8,268 nt of DNA from Pseudomonadota bacterium (GCA_023453335.1 JAEXTU010000021.1:1-8268); one strand, 5' to 3'; counted from the stretch's first letter, positions 1-7,383 are shown. The notes: generated by a model not told the origin, from the letters alone. Numbers and translations: made by a program.

Positions 1-243
1 GGCCTTGGCCGCGGGGGCGTCGAAGGGGAGGGCGGGGAGGAGGGCGGTGAGGGCGGCGAGGGCTTGGGCGGCGCGTTTGGGGGCGCGGCTCTTGGCCGCG
101 CCGGTCTCCAGTTCGGCCAGGGTCACCGCGCTCATGGCCACGGTCTGGCCGGTGAGGGCGTTGAGCCTTTCCCGCAGGTCGGGGCGCTTGTTGCGCAGGA
201 GGTGGATGAGGATGTCCGTGTCCAGCATGTAAGGGCCGGGCAT
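1..243 (-). CDS. vapC: VapC-family PIN-domain toxin (partial, C-terminus beyond left edge)
   Basis: This is the toxin of a type II toxin-antitoxin pair. VapC proteins are Mg2+-dependent PIN-fold ribonucleases that cut tRNA or rRNA when their antitoxin is degraded. Only the first 81 residues lie in the window. The N-terminus MPGPYMLDTDILIHLLRN is the classic VapC opening, with first active-site acid Asp8. The second conserved acid, Glu44, sits in AVTLAELETG. The remaining catalytic acids fall outside the window. The ATG overlaps the vapB stop codon (ATGA arrangement). A strong ribosome site, GGGAGGG, lies 6 nt upstream inside the end of vapB, so translation is probably coupled to that of the antitoxin. 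A proline/alanine-rich stretch follows around residues 50-80. Whether the full gene is intact cannot be judged here. Confidence 0.9.
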   Translation of the reverse strand, partial: MPGPYMLDTDILIHLLRNKRPDLRERLNALTGQTVAMSAVTLAELETGAAKSRAPKRAAQALAALTALLPALPFDAPAAKA

Positions 244-476
244 CAGAATCCCTCCCGCTCCTGCTGCTCGCCCTGGCCGGGCCGGCCCTCGGCCAGAAAG
301 TCGCCGGGGAAGGCGTCCAGCACCTCGAACAGCCGGTCGCCCAGGCCCTTGGCCGGCCGGAGCACCAGTTCCTCGCCGCGGCGCTCGATCTCCACCGCGT
401 CACAGGAAAGCTGGAACTCCTTGGGAATGCGCACTGCCTGGCTGTTGCCGGAGCGGAAGACCTTGGCGATGTTCAT
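243..476 (-). CDS. vapB: VapB-family antitoxin (AbrB-like DNA-binding domain)
   Basis: This 77-residue antitoxin neutralises the adjacent PIN toxin and, as is known for the family, represses its own operon. The N-terminal half, starting MNIAKVFRSGNSQAVRIPKEF without its last residue reading MNIAKVFRSGNSQAVRIPKE, is the swapped-hairpin AbrB/MazE-type DNA-binding fold (roughly residues 1-45). The C-terminal tail (RLFEVLDAFPGDFLAEGRP and onward) is acidic and aromatic, as expected for the segment that wraps the toxin. The ATG at 476 is chosen because GGAGGG at 481-486 stands 4-5 nt ahead of it and because the family begins with this sequence. Upstream in-frame ATGs at 488 and 545 are disfavoured: the first overlaps the ribosome site and the second lies upstream of the promoter. 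The stop codon overlaps the vapC start. Confidence 0.9.
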   Translation of the reverse strand: MNIAKVFRSGNSQAVRIPKEFQLSCDAVEIERRGEELVLRPAKGLGDRLFEVLDAFPGDFLAEGRPGQGEQQEREGF

Positions 477-480
477 GACG

Positions 481-486
481 CCCTCC
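481..486 (-). promoter_or_regulatory. Ribosome binding site fixing the vapB start
   Basis: GGAGGG on the minus strand precedes ATG 476 by 4 nt. It overlaps the ATG at 488, which rules out that codon as a sensible start. The site partly abuts the downstream palindromic operator box, so protein bound there would also sit next to the start of translation. Confidence 0.75.
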
Positions 487-519
487 ATGTATACACGTTC
501 GAATTTAACGTATATACGT
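487..519. promoter_or_regulatory. Twin palindromic operator of vapBC
   Basis: The box at 508-519 is a perfect 12-bp palindrome, ACGTATATACGT. A second copy at 487-498, ATGTATACACGT, matches it at 10 of 12 positions. The two boxes are exactly 21 bp apart, about two helical turns, so bound proteins would lie on the same face of DNA. They lie between the -35 element and the vapB start. They are AT-rich in an otherwise very GC-rich region. This is the usual place for the autoregulatory site of a VapBC complex; the binding itself is inferred. Confidence 0.7.
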
Positions 520-535
520 GGTGGGCGACTGTCAA
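507..535 (-). promoter_or_regulatory. vapBC promoter (sigma70 type)
   Basis: A consensus -35 element TTGACA lies at 535-530 on the minus strand. With a 17-nt spacer the -10 would be TACGTT (512-507), which matches TATAAT at 3 of 6 positions. With a 15-nt spacer, TATACG (514-509) is an alternative. Either -10 overlaps the perfect palindrome at 508-519, so a repressor bound there would block RNA polymerase. The predicted transcript would start near 500 and leave a leader of about 24 nt before vapB. The upstream gene ends at 576, and I see no terminator hairpin between 536 and 575. Confidence 0.65.
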
Positions 536-575
536 TACCCAACACGAACGAATGCCGAGGATATGCCAGAGGCGC

Positions 576-1832
576 CTAGTTCCCGCCCATGGCCTCCTTG
601 GCCAGGTCCGCGGCCTCCAGGTAGGTGAGGGCGCAGGCCTCGGGGGCTACGTTGTGGGCGGCGAGGTGGGCGTGGACCTGGTCCCACTGGCCGTCCTCCA
701 TGTAGCGCAGGCAGGCCAGCCAGCTTCCCGCGTCGTTGTCCGCGCCGAGCAGGGCCTGCTCCAACTCCTGGTCCAGGGGGATGTCGCGCAGGGCGAAGGA
801 CATGGTCATGTCCAGCATGGCGTCGATCTTGGACAAGAGCCCGAGCAGGAACATGGACTCCGCGCCCAGGGGCAGGCGATTGGTGCGGGCGGCCAGCTTG
901 CCCAGGAAGAAGGCCCGGTGCAGGGAGATGTGGCGCAGCTCCCGGCCCTTGTCCGAGCTGTCCAGGTCGGAGAGCAGCACCACCATGGCCCAGCGCCGCA
1001 GGGGGCCGGCGCCCAGGATGGTGATGGCCTGCGAGATGGAGTCCACGGTGGAGAGCAGGCAGAACAGGGCGGAGTTGATGAAGGCCAGCAGCCGGTAGGC
1101 CAGGGAGGGATCCGCGGACACGATCTCGGCCAGGCGGGCCACGTCGCTCTCCTCCTTGCCCAGCTCCTGCATGAGTCGGAACTTGGCCATGGCCGCCGCG
1201 GGCAGCTTGCGGCCGGGCAGGGTCTCGGGCCGGCGGAAGAAGTGCCCCTGGAAATGGCTGAAGCCCAGCTGCTTGGCCGAGCTCAGTTCGGCCCAGGTCT
1301 CGATGCGGCAGGCCATGACGCCGCAGTGGTGCTGGCGCAGCCGCTGGGACAGGACGATGATCTCGCCCGGCCGCAGGCGCGGGGCGGGAATCTTGGCGAA
1401 GTCGGCCAGGGGCAGGAGCGGGGCCAGGTGCTCCTGGCCCACGTAGTTGTCCAGGATCAGGGTGAAGCCCAGCTCCTTGAGCTCCTTGCAGGAGGCCAGG
1501 ATGTCCGCGTCCGGGACCACCTCCTCATGGATCTCGATGGCGGTGCGCTCGGGCGGGAGCATGAGGGCCACGTTCTCCAGGAGGCCCTGCGCCCCGACGT
1601 TGATGGTGAGCTTGCGCTCGGCCGGGATGTTGCGGGCGGCCAGGGTGAAGCCGTCGGCCACCACTTTGGCGGTGGCCACCCCCTCGTCCGGGATGTGGGC
1701 CTTGGGTGTCTCGGCGCAGCTGCGGAAGAGCAGTTCGTAGCCCCAGACGTTGCGGTCCCGGTCGAAGATCGGGTGCCGGGCCACGAAAACCGGCTCGTAG
1801 CCGGCCTCGAACCGGCACAGGTTGTCGAACAT
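576..1832 (-). CDS. EAL-HDOD signalling protein (YuxH/CdgJ type), degenerate EAL
   Basis: This 418-residue cytoplasmic regulator has an N-terminal EAL-like domain (about 14-205) and a C-terminal HDOD domain (about 212-410). The EAL domain opens with VFVARHPIFDRDRNVWGYELLFRS, here split as VFVARHPIFDR and YELLFRS. Glu33, Asn78 (INVG), Glu100 (AIEIHEE), Glu178 and the QGHFF segment (195-199) remain. The metal-binding DDFG motif is changed to DNYV (128-131), and the usual KxD site reads KIP (147-149). Cyclic-di-GMP hydrolysis is therefore unlikely. Relatives such as Vibrio CdgJ act in motility regulation without obvious catalysis. The HDOD part has the typical LAEIVSADPSLAYRLLAFIN helix region (234-253). 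The start at 1832 is preferred over 1913 because it has a ribosome site, follows a good promoter and matches the family's N-terminus. The gene is apparently monocistronic. Confidence 0.88.
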   Translation of the reverse strand: MFDNLCRFEAGYEPVFVARHPIFDRDRNVWGYELLFRSCAETPKAHIPDEGVATAKVVADGFTLAARNIPAERKLTINVGAQGLLENVALMLPPERTAIEIHEEVVPDADILASCKELKELGFTLILDNYVGQEHLAPLLPLADFAKIPAPRLRPGEIIVLSQRLRQHHCGVMACRIETWAELSSAKQLGFSHFQGHFFRRPETLPGRKLPAAAMAKFRLMQELGKEESDVARLAEIVSADPSLAYRLLAFINSALFCLLSTVDSISQAITILGAGPLRRWAMVVLLSDLDSSDKGRELRHISLHRAFFLGKLAARTNRLPLGAESMFLLGLLSKIDAMLDMTMSFALRDIPLDQELEQALLGADNDAGSWLACLRYMEDGQWDQVHAHLAAHNVAPEACALTYLEAADLAKEAMGGN

Positions 1833-1837
1833 GGAGC

Positions 1838-1843
1838 CCCCTC
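1838..1843 (-). promoter_or_regulatory. Ribosome binding site fixing the EAL-HDOD start
   Basis: GAGGGG on the minus strand lies 5 nt before ATG 1832. The alternative upstream ATG at 1913 lies before the promoter and inside a hairpin, so it would not be on the main transcript. Confidence 0.65.
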
Positions 1844-1858
1844 GGGTTTGGGGACCAT

Positions 1859-1887
1859 ATATAACCCGGTTTTGGAAACTATGGCAA
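1859..1887 (-). promoter_or_regulatory. Promoter of the EAL-HDOD gene
   Basis: On the minus strand, -35 TTGCCA (1887-1882) and -10 TTATAT (1864-1859) are separated by exactly 17 nt. The predicted transcript would start near 1852, about 20 nt before the start codon. The spacer contains a small symmetric element, AACCCGGTT (1863-1871). This is an AT-rich island within GC-rich coding DNA. Confidence 0.7.
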
Positions 1888-1891
1888 CGGA

Positions 1892-1913
1892 TTGGAGTCC
1901 TGCGGGACTCCAA
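1892..1913 (-). terminator. Perfect 9-bp hairpin after the OYE-USP gene (possible terminator)
   Basis: TTGGAGTCC (1892-1900) and GGACTCCAA (1905-1913) form an uninterrupted stem with a 4-nt loop, 18 nt past the stop of the upstream gene. No run of T follows on the minus strand, so this is not a standard intrinsic terminator. It may stop or stabilise the 3' end of the operon transcript. Because it sits just upstream of the -35 of the next gene, it could instead be an operator. The inverted repeat is certain; its role is not. Confidence 0.45.
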
Positions 1914-1931
1914 GGGATTTGGCGGGCCAAG

Positions 1932-3920
1932 TCAGTCGATCAGGTACAGGGTGCGGTCGCCCAGCTCGGCCAGCACTTGGCGGGAAACCGAACCCAGGAG
2001 CCAGCGCTTGAGCCCGGACAGGCCGCGCTTGCCCATGACCAGCGTGCCGCTGTCAGAATCGCGCAGGGTTGCCAGCAGCGCGCCGGCCGCATCCGGCCGG
2101 GGGGTGAGCAGCTCCAGCCCGGGCTCGTGGTTCCAGCCCAGCACCTCCTGGGCCTCGGCCCAGCGCTCCATCGCCTCGGACCGCGCACCCTCCAGCACGT
2201 GCACCACCCGGACCTCGGCCCTGGGCTTGCCCAGGAAGGTCAGGTCCACGAACTTGAGCACCAGGAGCGAGGCCGGGGAGAGGTCGAAGGCCACGGTCAG
2301 GCGCAGCCTCCGGGGGTGGGTTCCCAGGAGCCCCAGGTTGCGGCGGCGCAGGAGATAGGGCAGGCGGGAGCGCCAGGGCTCGTCTCCGGCCTGGGGCAGG
2401 AGCAGGCTGCCGAATCCGCCGCTCTCCATGCGGTCGCGCAGGGTTTCCTCGGGCCGCTCGCCCAGCCGCACCCGGTCCGCCTCCAGGGTCCAGCGCTGGG
2501 GGGCGCGCTCTGCCCAGAGGGCACGGGCCCAGTCCAGAAACCACTGCCGCAACGCGTCCGGCGCGCCCTGGCCCTGGGCCGGGTCCAGGAAGAGCAAGGT
2601 GGCCCGCAGGTCGGGCCGCTCGGGCAGGACCTGGGGCAAGGACTCGCGCAGCACGGCCAGGTCCTCGGCCGAGCCCGCGGCCAGGAGCACTCCCTGGCTT
2701 CGGCGCACCCGCAGCCGGTGCTCCAGGTCCACCGCCACCCGCCTGGCCCGGGGCCAGCGCACGCAGTCCAGGGGCCGGCCCATGACCAGGCCCTTGAGGC
2801 AGTGGTAGCAGTCCTTGCAGGCCACCACCTTGTCTCCGGTGCGGAACTTGGCCAGCCAGCCCGGGTCGGCGATGAGCGGCCGGCCCACGCCCACCAGGTC
2901 GGCCTGGCCGGCCTGCAGGATGTCCTCGGCCAGGTCCGGGGTGAGGACCTTGCCGGCCATGATGACCGGGATGCCCACCGCGGCCTTGAGCTGGGCCGCG
3001 TCCTGGCGCAGGTAGCCGGGCCGGGAGGTGTGCTTGCGCACCTCGTGCAGGTACAGGGAGTTGTGGGTGCCGGCGGTGGCCGAGAGGTAGGCCGCGCCGC
3101 GGGCCTCCAGGGCCCGGGCCAGGTCCAGGGCCTCGGCCAGGTCCACCCCGTCCGGGGTCCACTCCCGCAGGAGTAGCCGCCAGCCGATGGGGAAGCCGGG
3201 GGGCAGGGCCGCGCGCACCGCGTCCAGCACCTCCAGGGGGAAGCGCCGCCGGTTTTTGGCGCTGCCGCCGTACTCGTCCCCCCGGGCATTGGAGAACCCC
3301 GAGAGGAATTGGGTGAGCAGGTAACCCGAGGCCCCGTGCAGCTCCACGGCGTCGAACCCGGCGGCCGCGGCCCGGGCCGCCGCCGCGGCGAAGGCCTCGC
3401 GCACCCGGGCCAGGTCGGCCCGGTCCATGCCCCGGTCCCAGCGCGCCACCTGGCCCATGACCCGGGCGGTGAGGCCGAAGCGCTGCTCGAAGGGGAAGGA
3501 CTCCATGAAGGCCTTGAGCGAGGCCACGTCGAAGGCCGCGTGCTCGGCGTCCAGGGGGGAGGGCTGCAAGGGGGCGTCGGCCAGGGCCAGGCGGCCAGCG
3601 TGGTTGAGCTGGAGGCAGGCCCGGGCTCCGCTGTGCCGAATGGCCTCGGCCACCCGGGCCAGTCCGGGGATGAAGCGGTCGTGGTCCAGGCGCAGGCTGT
3701 GCGGCGAGGTGGCCCCCTCCGGGGACACGGCGGCGTTGCCCACCACCACCAGGCCCGGGCCGGAGCGGGCCAGCTGCCAGTAGTGCTCGGCCAGCATGGG
3801 GCCGGCCGTGCCGTCGGGCAGGGCGTAGCCGGTGAACACCGGCACCGCGGCCAGGCGGTTCTTGAGGTCCAAGGGACCCAGGCGGAAGGGGGCGAGGAGC
3901 AGGGGGGCGGCGTCCGGCAA
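1932..3920 (-). CDS. Old Yellow Enzyme-like flavin/Fe-S oxidoreductase fused to tandem universal stress protein domains
   Basis: This 662-residue cytoplasmic protein begins with an FMN-binding TIM barrel (about 5-365) of the OYE/2,4-dienoyl-CoA reductase family. Landmarks are QLNHAGR (104-110), HGASGYLLTQFLS (195-207), YGGS (217-220) and the phosphate-binding region DLVGVGRPLIADP (341-353). Cys368, 371, 374 and 386 follow, where relatives hold a 4Fe-4S cluster; the spacing here is x2-x2-x11 rather than x2-x3-x11. Family members reduce alkenes or oxidise amines using NAD(P)H. The usual C-terminal FAD/NAD(P)H domain is absent. Residues 408-534 look like a degenerate USP fold, and 536-662 form an intact one with G630-x2-G633-x9-G643-S, the ATP-binding signature. 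The start is TTG, supported by AGGGGG 8 nt upstream and the family N-terminus APFRLGPLDLKNRL. It starts 5 nt after the preceding gene. The substrate is unknown. Confidence 0.87.
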   Translation of the reverse strand: MPDAAPLLLAPFRLGPLDLKNRLAAVPVFTGYALPDGTAGPMLAEHYWQLARSGPGLVVVGNAAVSPEGATSPHSLRLDHDRFIPGLARVAEAIRHSGARACLQLNHAGRLALADAPLQPSPLDAEHAAFDVASLKAFMESFPFEQRFGLTARVMGQVARWDRGMDRADLARVREAFAAAAARAAAAGFDAVELHGASGYLLTQFLSGFSNARGDEYGGSAKNRRRFPLEVLDAVRAALPPGFPIGWRLLLREWTPDGVDLAEALDLARALEARGAAYLSATAGTHNSLYLHEVRKHTSRPGYLRQDAAQLKAAVGIPVIMAGKVLTPDLAEDILQAGQADLVGVGRPLIADPGWLAKFRTGDKVVACKDCYHCLKGLVMGRPLDCVRWPRARRVAVDLEHRLRVRRSQGVLLAAGSAEDLAVLRESLPQVLPERPDLRATLLFLDPAQGQGAPDALRQWFLDWARALWAERAPQRWTLEADRVRLGERPEETLRDRMESGGFGSLLLPQAGDEPWRSRLPYLLRRRNLGLLGTHPRRLRLTVAFDLSPASLLVLKFVDLTFLGKPRAEVRVVHVLEGARSEAMERWAEAQEVLGWNHEPGLELLTPRPDAAGALLATLRDSDSGTLVMGKRGLSGLKRWLLGSVSRQVLAELGDRTLYLID

Positions 3921-3925
3921 GGGCG

Positions 3926-5899
3926 TTACCCCCTATGCGCCACCAGCTTGTTCCAGGTCTTGAGCACCGGCTGGTAGCGGGTGATGAGCCCCAGAAGCTC
4001 GTCGGCCGCTGCGGGCGGGGTCAGGTCGGCCAGGAGGGTGGTTTCACCCCGGGCATGTTCGGCCAGGAAGGTCTCCAGACTCACCGCCAGGGCGCCGTTC
4101 AGGATGGCGGCGTCCAGGCCGTGCTCCTTGCCCGGGTCGTCCAGGGCGAAGACCTCGGCCAGGGTCCCCTGGCCCAACTCCTCGCAGCGCAGGAGCAGGG
4201 CGCGGTCCCGGGCCAGCTCCGGCGAGGTGTCCGCGGGCGGCAGGCCCAGGACGAAGTCGGTGACCATCTCTCGCGGGGTCCTGGCGTTGAGCTCGTCCAT
4301 CTCCCGGGCCAGCCCGGCGACGTCCGCCTCCTTGCCGTAGAGCTTCTTCAGGGCCGGGGTGGCGTGGTGCTTGATCTTCTTGAGCAGGTTGATGAGCACC
4401 GCGTTGGAGGCCTTGCCGCCCATGACCTGGGCCAGGGCCTTGCGCAGGGTGGATATCTTGCGGGTGGCCAGGGCCTTGGCCTCCGGGGAGCGGAAGAGGT
4501 TGTTCAAAAACACCAGGGTGCGGCCCGAGGTGCCCAGGAGCAGGTTGAAGCCGGTGGGGCCGGTCGCGGCCTCCTCCAGGTACCGGGCGTCACGGTTTGC
4601 CTTCTCCAGGGGGATGGCGCGGCCGTGCTTGACCTGCACCTCCCGCACCTGGGCGAGCAGGTCTTCGCCGATGGCCTCGCAGGTCTCCAGGATGGCGGCG
4701 CTGGTGGCGCCCATGTCCTCGTCGAAGCCCACCCCCTGGCCCAGGGCCAGGGCGCGGATGCGGGACGCCGGCGCCTCCAGGGCCTGCACCGTGGCGACCT
4801 CCTCGGGGTCCATCTTCTCCGTGGCGCGGACGCTGTGCGCGCCGCGGACCAACTCCAGGAACGCGCCCAGCCGGGTGAAGTCCTGGTCGATCATCTTCAC
4901 CGGGTCGTCGCGCTCGGAGATGAAGTCGTCGCCGATGTGCAGCACGGTGCAGATGCGGGCGAACTTCTTGCGCACCGCGTACACGGTTTCCGGCGGAAGT
5001 TCGCGCTGGAAATGGGTCCAGGCGCGGCCGTCCCAGAGGAAGCGCATGGAGCGGAAATCCAGGCAGGCCTTGCCACCCGGGCACTCGATGAGCCCGAAGA
5101 AGCGCTGTCGGTCGTGCTCGTGCACGGAAAACACGAACATGGCCCGTTCGTTGACCACCAGCTTCTTGCCGTCGGCCAGCCCCCAGGCTTCCAGCACGGC
5201 CGGGCTCAGGTCCAGGTCGGCGATGGACTTGTAGCCGGGGTCGAACAGGTGCAGGTCCCCGCCCAGGCTGGCCACCGGCGACTTGAGCGAGCGCGCCTGG
5301 GAGACGTCGGCGAACACGTGCCCCTGCACGTCCAGCTTGTGGGTGGTCTTGAAGCTCGCGCCGTGCAGGTGGAGGCTGCCGTCCAGGCCGGCCACGTCCG
5401 GGTGCACGGTGAGGTCCACTCCGCGGGTGAAGGCGATGTCGCAGAGCCAGCGGCCGCCCCGGTAGGGAATGCGGCCGCGCAGGCCGGTCCGGGGATCGGG
5501 GCAGGTCAGGCAGCGGCGCTGCAGGGTGGAGACGAAGGCGCGCCAGGAGGCCTCCAGCCCGTCGTCGTTGGGCACGTACACGTCGGGCAGGAAGGAGATG
5601 GCGCGGTCGCCGGTCTGGACCTCGGTGATGCTGTCCTCGCGTCGCTCCTTGGCGATATCCTCCACGTCGGCGCAGATCTCGGTGACGATGGTGTCGCGCT
5701 TGCCCGCCGCGATCTGGCCGATGATGAGCCGGGAGGCTTGGGCGCGGCGCTTGGCCGGGGCGCGCATGATGATGTCCACGCCCTTGTCGATGACCTGGCG
5801 CACGGACAGGGCGGCCTCCTCCCGGCCGCGCACCCTGCGCACGGCGTCGAAGTGTTCGGCGAGCAGGCCGTTGGCCCGGCGCATGGTTTCGTGGTACAT
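3926..5899 (-). CDS. Uncharacterised 657-residue protein with LRR-like repeats
   Basis: I do not recognise this protein. It has no signal peptide or membrane segment and looks cytoplasmic. The N-terminal third (1-105) is charged and helical. Cysteines occur at 130 and 133 (CLTC), 153, 273 and 279. Residues 172-230 contain three tandem units of about 20 residues, such as LGGDLHLFDPGYKSIADLD, which resemble short GGDLxL leucine-rich repeats. Residues 340-657 appear mostly helical, with a lysine-rich patch near 504-523. The coding nature is clear from the length, the GC-rich third positions and the promoter and partner gene in line with it. ATG 5899 is the only reasonable start: an in-frame stop lies at 5963-5965 and no ATG, GTG or TTG lies between. 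Its ribosome site is weak. The gene is first in an operon with the OYE-USP fusion, and its last codons carry that gene's ribosome site, so the two products probably work together. Confidence 0.8.
   Translation of the reverse strand: MYHETMRRANGLLAEHFDAVRRVRGREEAALSVRQVIDKGVDIIMRAPAKRRAQASRLIIGQIAAGKRDTIVTEICADVEDIAKERREDSITEVQTGDRAISFLPDVYVPNDDGLEASWRAFVSTLQRRCLTCPDPRTGLRGRIPYRGGRWLCDIAFTRGVDLTVHPDVAGLDGSLHLHGASFKTTHKLDVQGHVFADVSQARSLKSPVASLGGDLHLFDPGYKSIADLDLSPAVLEAWGLADGKKLVVNERAMFVFSVHEHDRQRFFGLIECPGGKACLDFRSMRFLWDGRAWTHFQRELPPETVYAVRKKFARICTVLHIGDDFISERDDPVKMIDQDFTRLGAFLELVRGAHSVRATEKMDPEEVATVQALEAPASRIRALALGQGVGFDEDMGATSAAILETCEAIGEDLLAQVREVQVKHGRAIPLEKANRDARYLEEAATGPTGFNLLLGTSGRTLVFLNNLFRSPEAKALATRKISTLRKALAQVMGGKASNAVLINLLKKIKHHATPALKKLYGKEADVAGLAREMDELNARTPREMVTDFVLGLPPADTSPELARDRALLLRCEELGQGTLAEVFALDDPGKEHGLDAAILNGALAVSLETFLAEHARGETTLLADLTPPAAADELLGLITRYQPVLKTWNKLVAHRG
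5210..5386 (-). repeat. Three LRR-like protein repeats inside the uncharacterised gene
   Basis: The codons for residues 172-190, 191-210 and 212-230 encode LDGSLHLHGASFKTTHKLD, VQGHVFADVSQARSLKSPVA and LGGDLHLFDPGYKSIADLD. The shared pattern is a hydrophobic residue, x, Gly, x, a hydrophobic residue, then a Lys-Ser/Thr pair about 10 residues later. The first and third units are the most alike. The repeat is at protein level; I did not see a matching DNA-level repeat. Confidence 0.55.
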
Positions 5900-5968
5900 G
5901 GGATCGTCCGTTTCCAGGGCATCCTCCCGGGGGCACGGGCCGAGGGTCCGGTGCCGGGATAGTCAAAA

Positions 5969-5996
5969 AGTATCCTTGGGTCAGTGGGTTGCGCAA
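5969..5996 (-). promoter_or_regulatory. Candidate promoter of the two-gene operon
   Basis: On the minus strand, TTGCGC (5996-5991) and GATACT (5974-5969) are separated by 16 nt, each matching consensus at 4 of 6 positions. The -35 begins only 2 nt past the T-run of the preceding terminator. The predicted leader is about 65 nt and contains an imperfect inverted repeat, GGCAC (5932-5936) with GTGCC (5951-5955). The site is moderate in quality, but it is the only candidate I see in the 152-bp gap before the operon. Confidence 0.45.
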
Positions 5997-5998
5997 GC

Positions 5999-6028
5999 AA
6001 AAAAAAGGCCGCCCCGGAGGGCGGCCTT
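5999..6028 (-). terminator. Rho-independent terminator of the malic enzyme gene
   Basis: AAGGCCGCCC (6005-6014) pairs perfectly with GGGCGGCCTT (6019-6028) around a 4-nt loop. On the minus-strand transcript the loop is C-UCCG-G, a stable UNCG-type tetraloop. It is followed by eight U residues (5999-6006, two of them overlapping the stem base). It begins 24 nt after the stop codon of the malic enzyme gene and separates it from the operon downstream. Confidence 0.92.
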
Positions 6029-6051
6029 GGTTTCGAGGCGCAGGAGGCGGT

Positions 6052-7371
<1,320 letters not shown>

Positions 7372-7378
7372 GCGGCGT

Positions 7379-7383
7379 CCTCC
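7379..7383 (-). promoter_or_regulatory. Ribosome binding site fixing the malic enzyme start
   Basis: GGAGG on the minus strand lies 7 nt before ATG 7371. The 48-codon upstream extension of the frame, starting at 7515, crosses the likely promoter and is arginine/proline-rich, so it is not taken as coding. Confidence 0.75.

Noticed and set aside
1833..1913. N-terminal extension of the EAL-HDOD protein by 27 residues
   Set aside because: The upstream ATG lies within the hairpin and before the promoter; the shorter start has a ribosome site and fits the family.
552..3176. An 874-codon open frame on the plus strand opposite the EAL-HDOD and OYE-USP genes
   Set aside because: It is antisense to two genes with clear family motifs, is rich in Gly, Gln, Val and His in a way typical of shadows of GC-rich genes, and matches no family I know.
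5920..5929. ATG preceded by GGGAGG upstream of the unknown gene as its start
   Set aside because: It is out of frame with the 657-residue protein, and the ribosome site abuts the ATG too closely.
3935..5962. A 675-codon open frame on the plus strand opposite the unknown 657-residue gene
   Set aside because: Because the minus-strand gene is itself unrecognised, I compared the two. The minus-strand product has balanced composition, repeats and a coupled partner, whereas the plus frame has shadow-like composition rich in Gly, Gln, Val and His.
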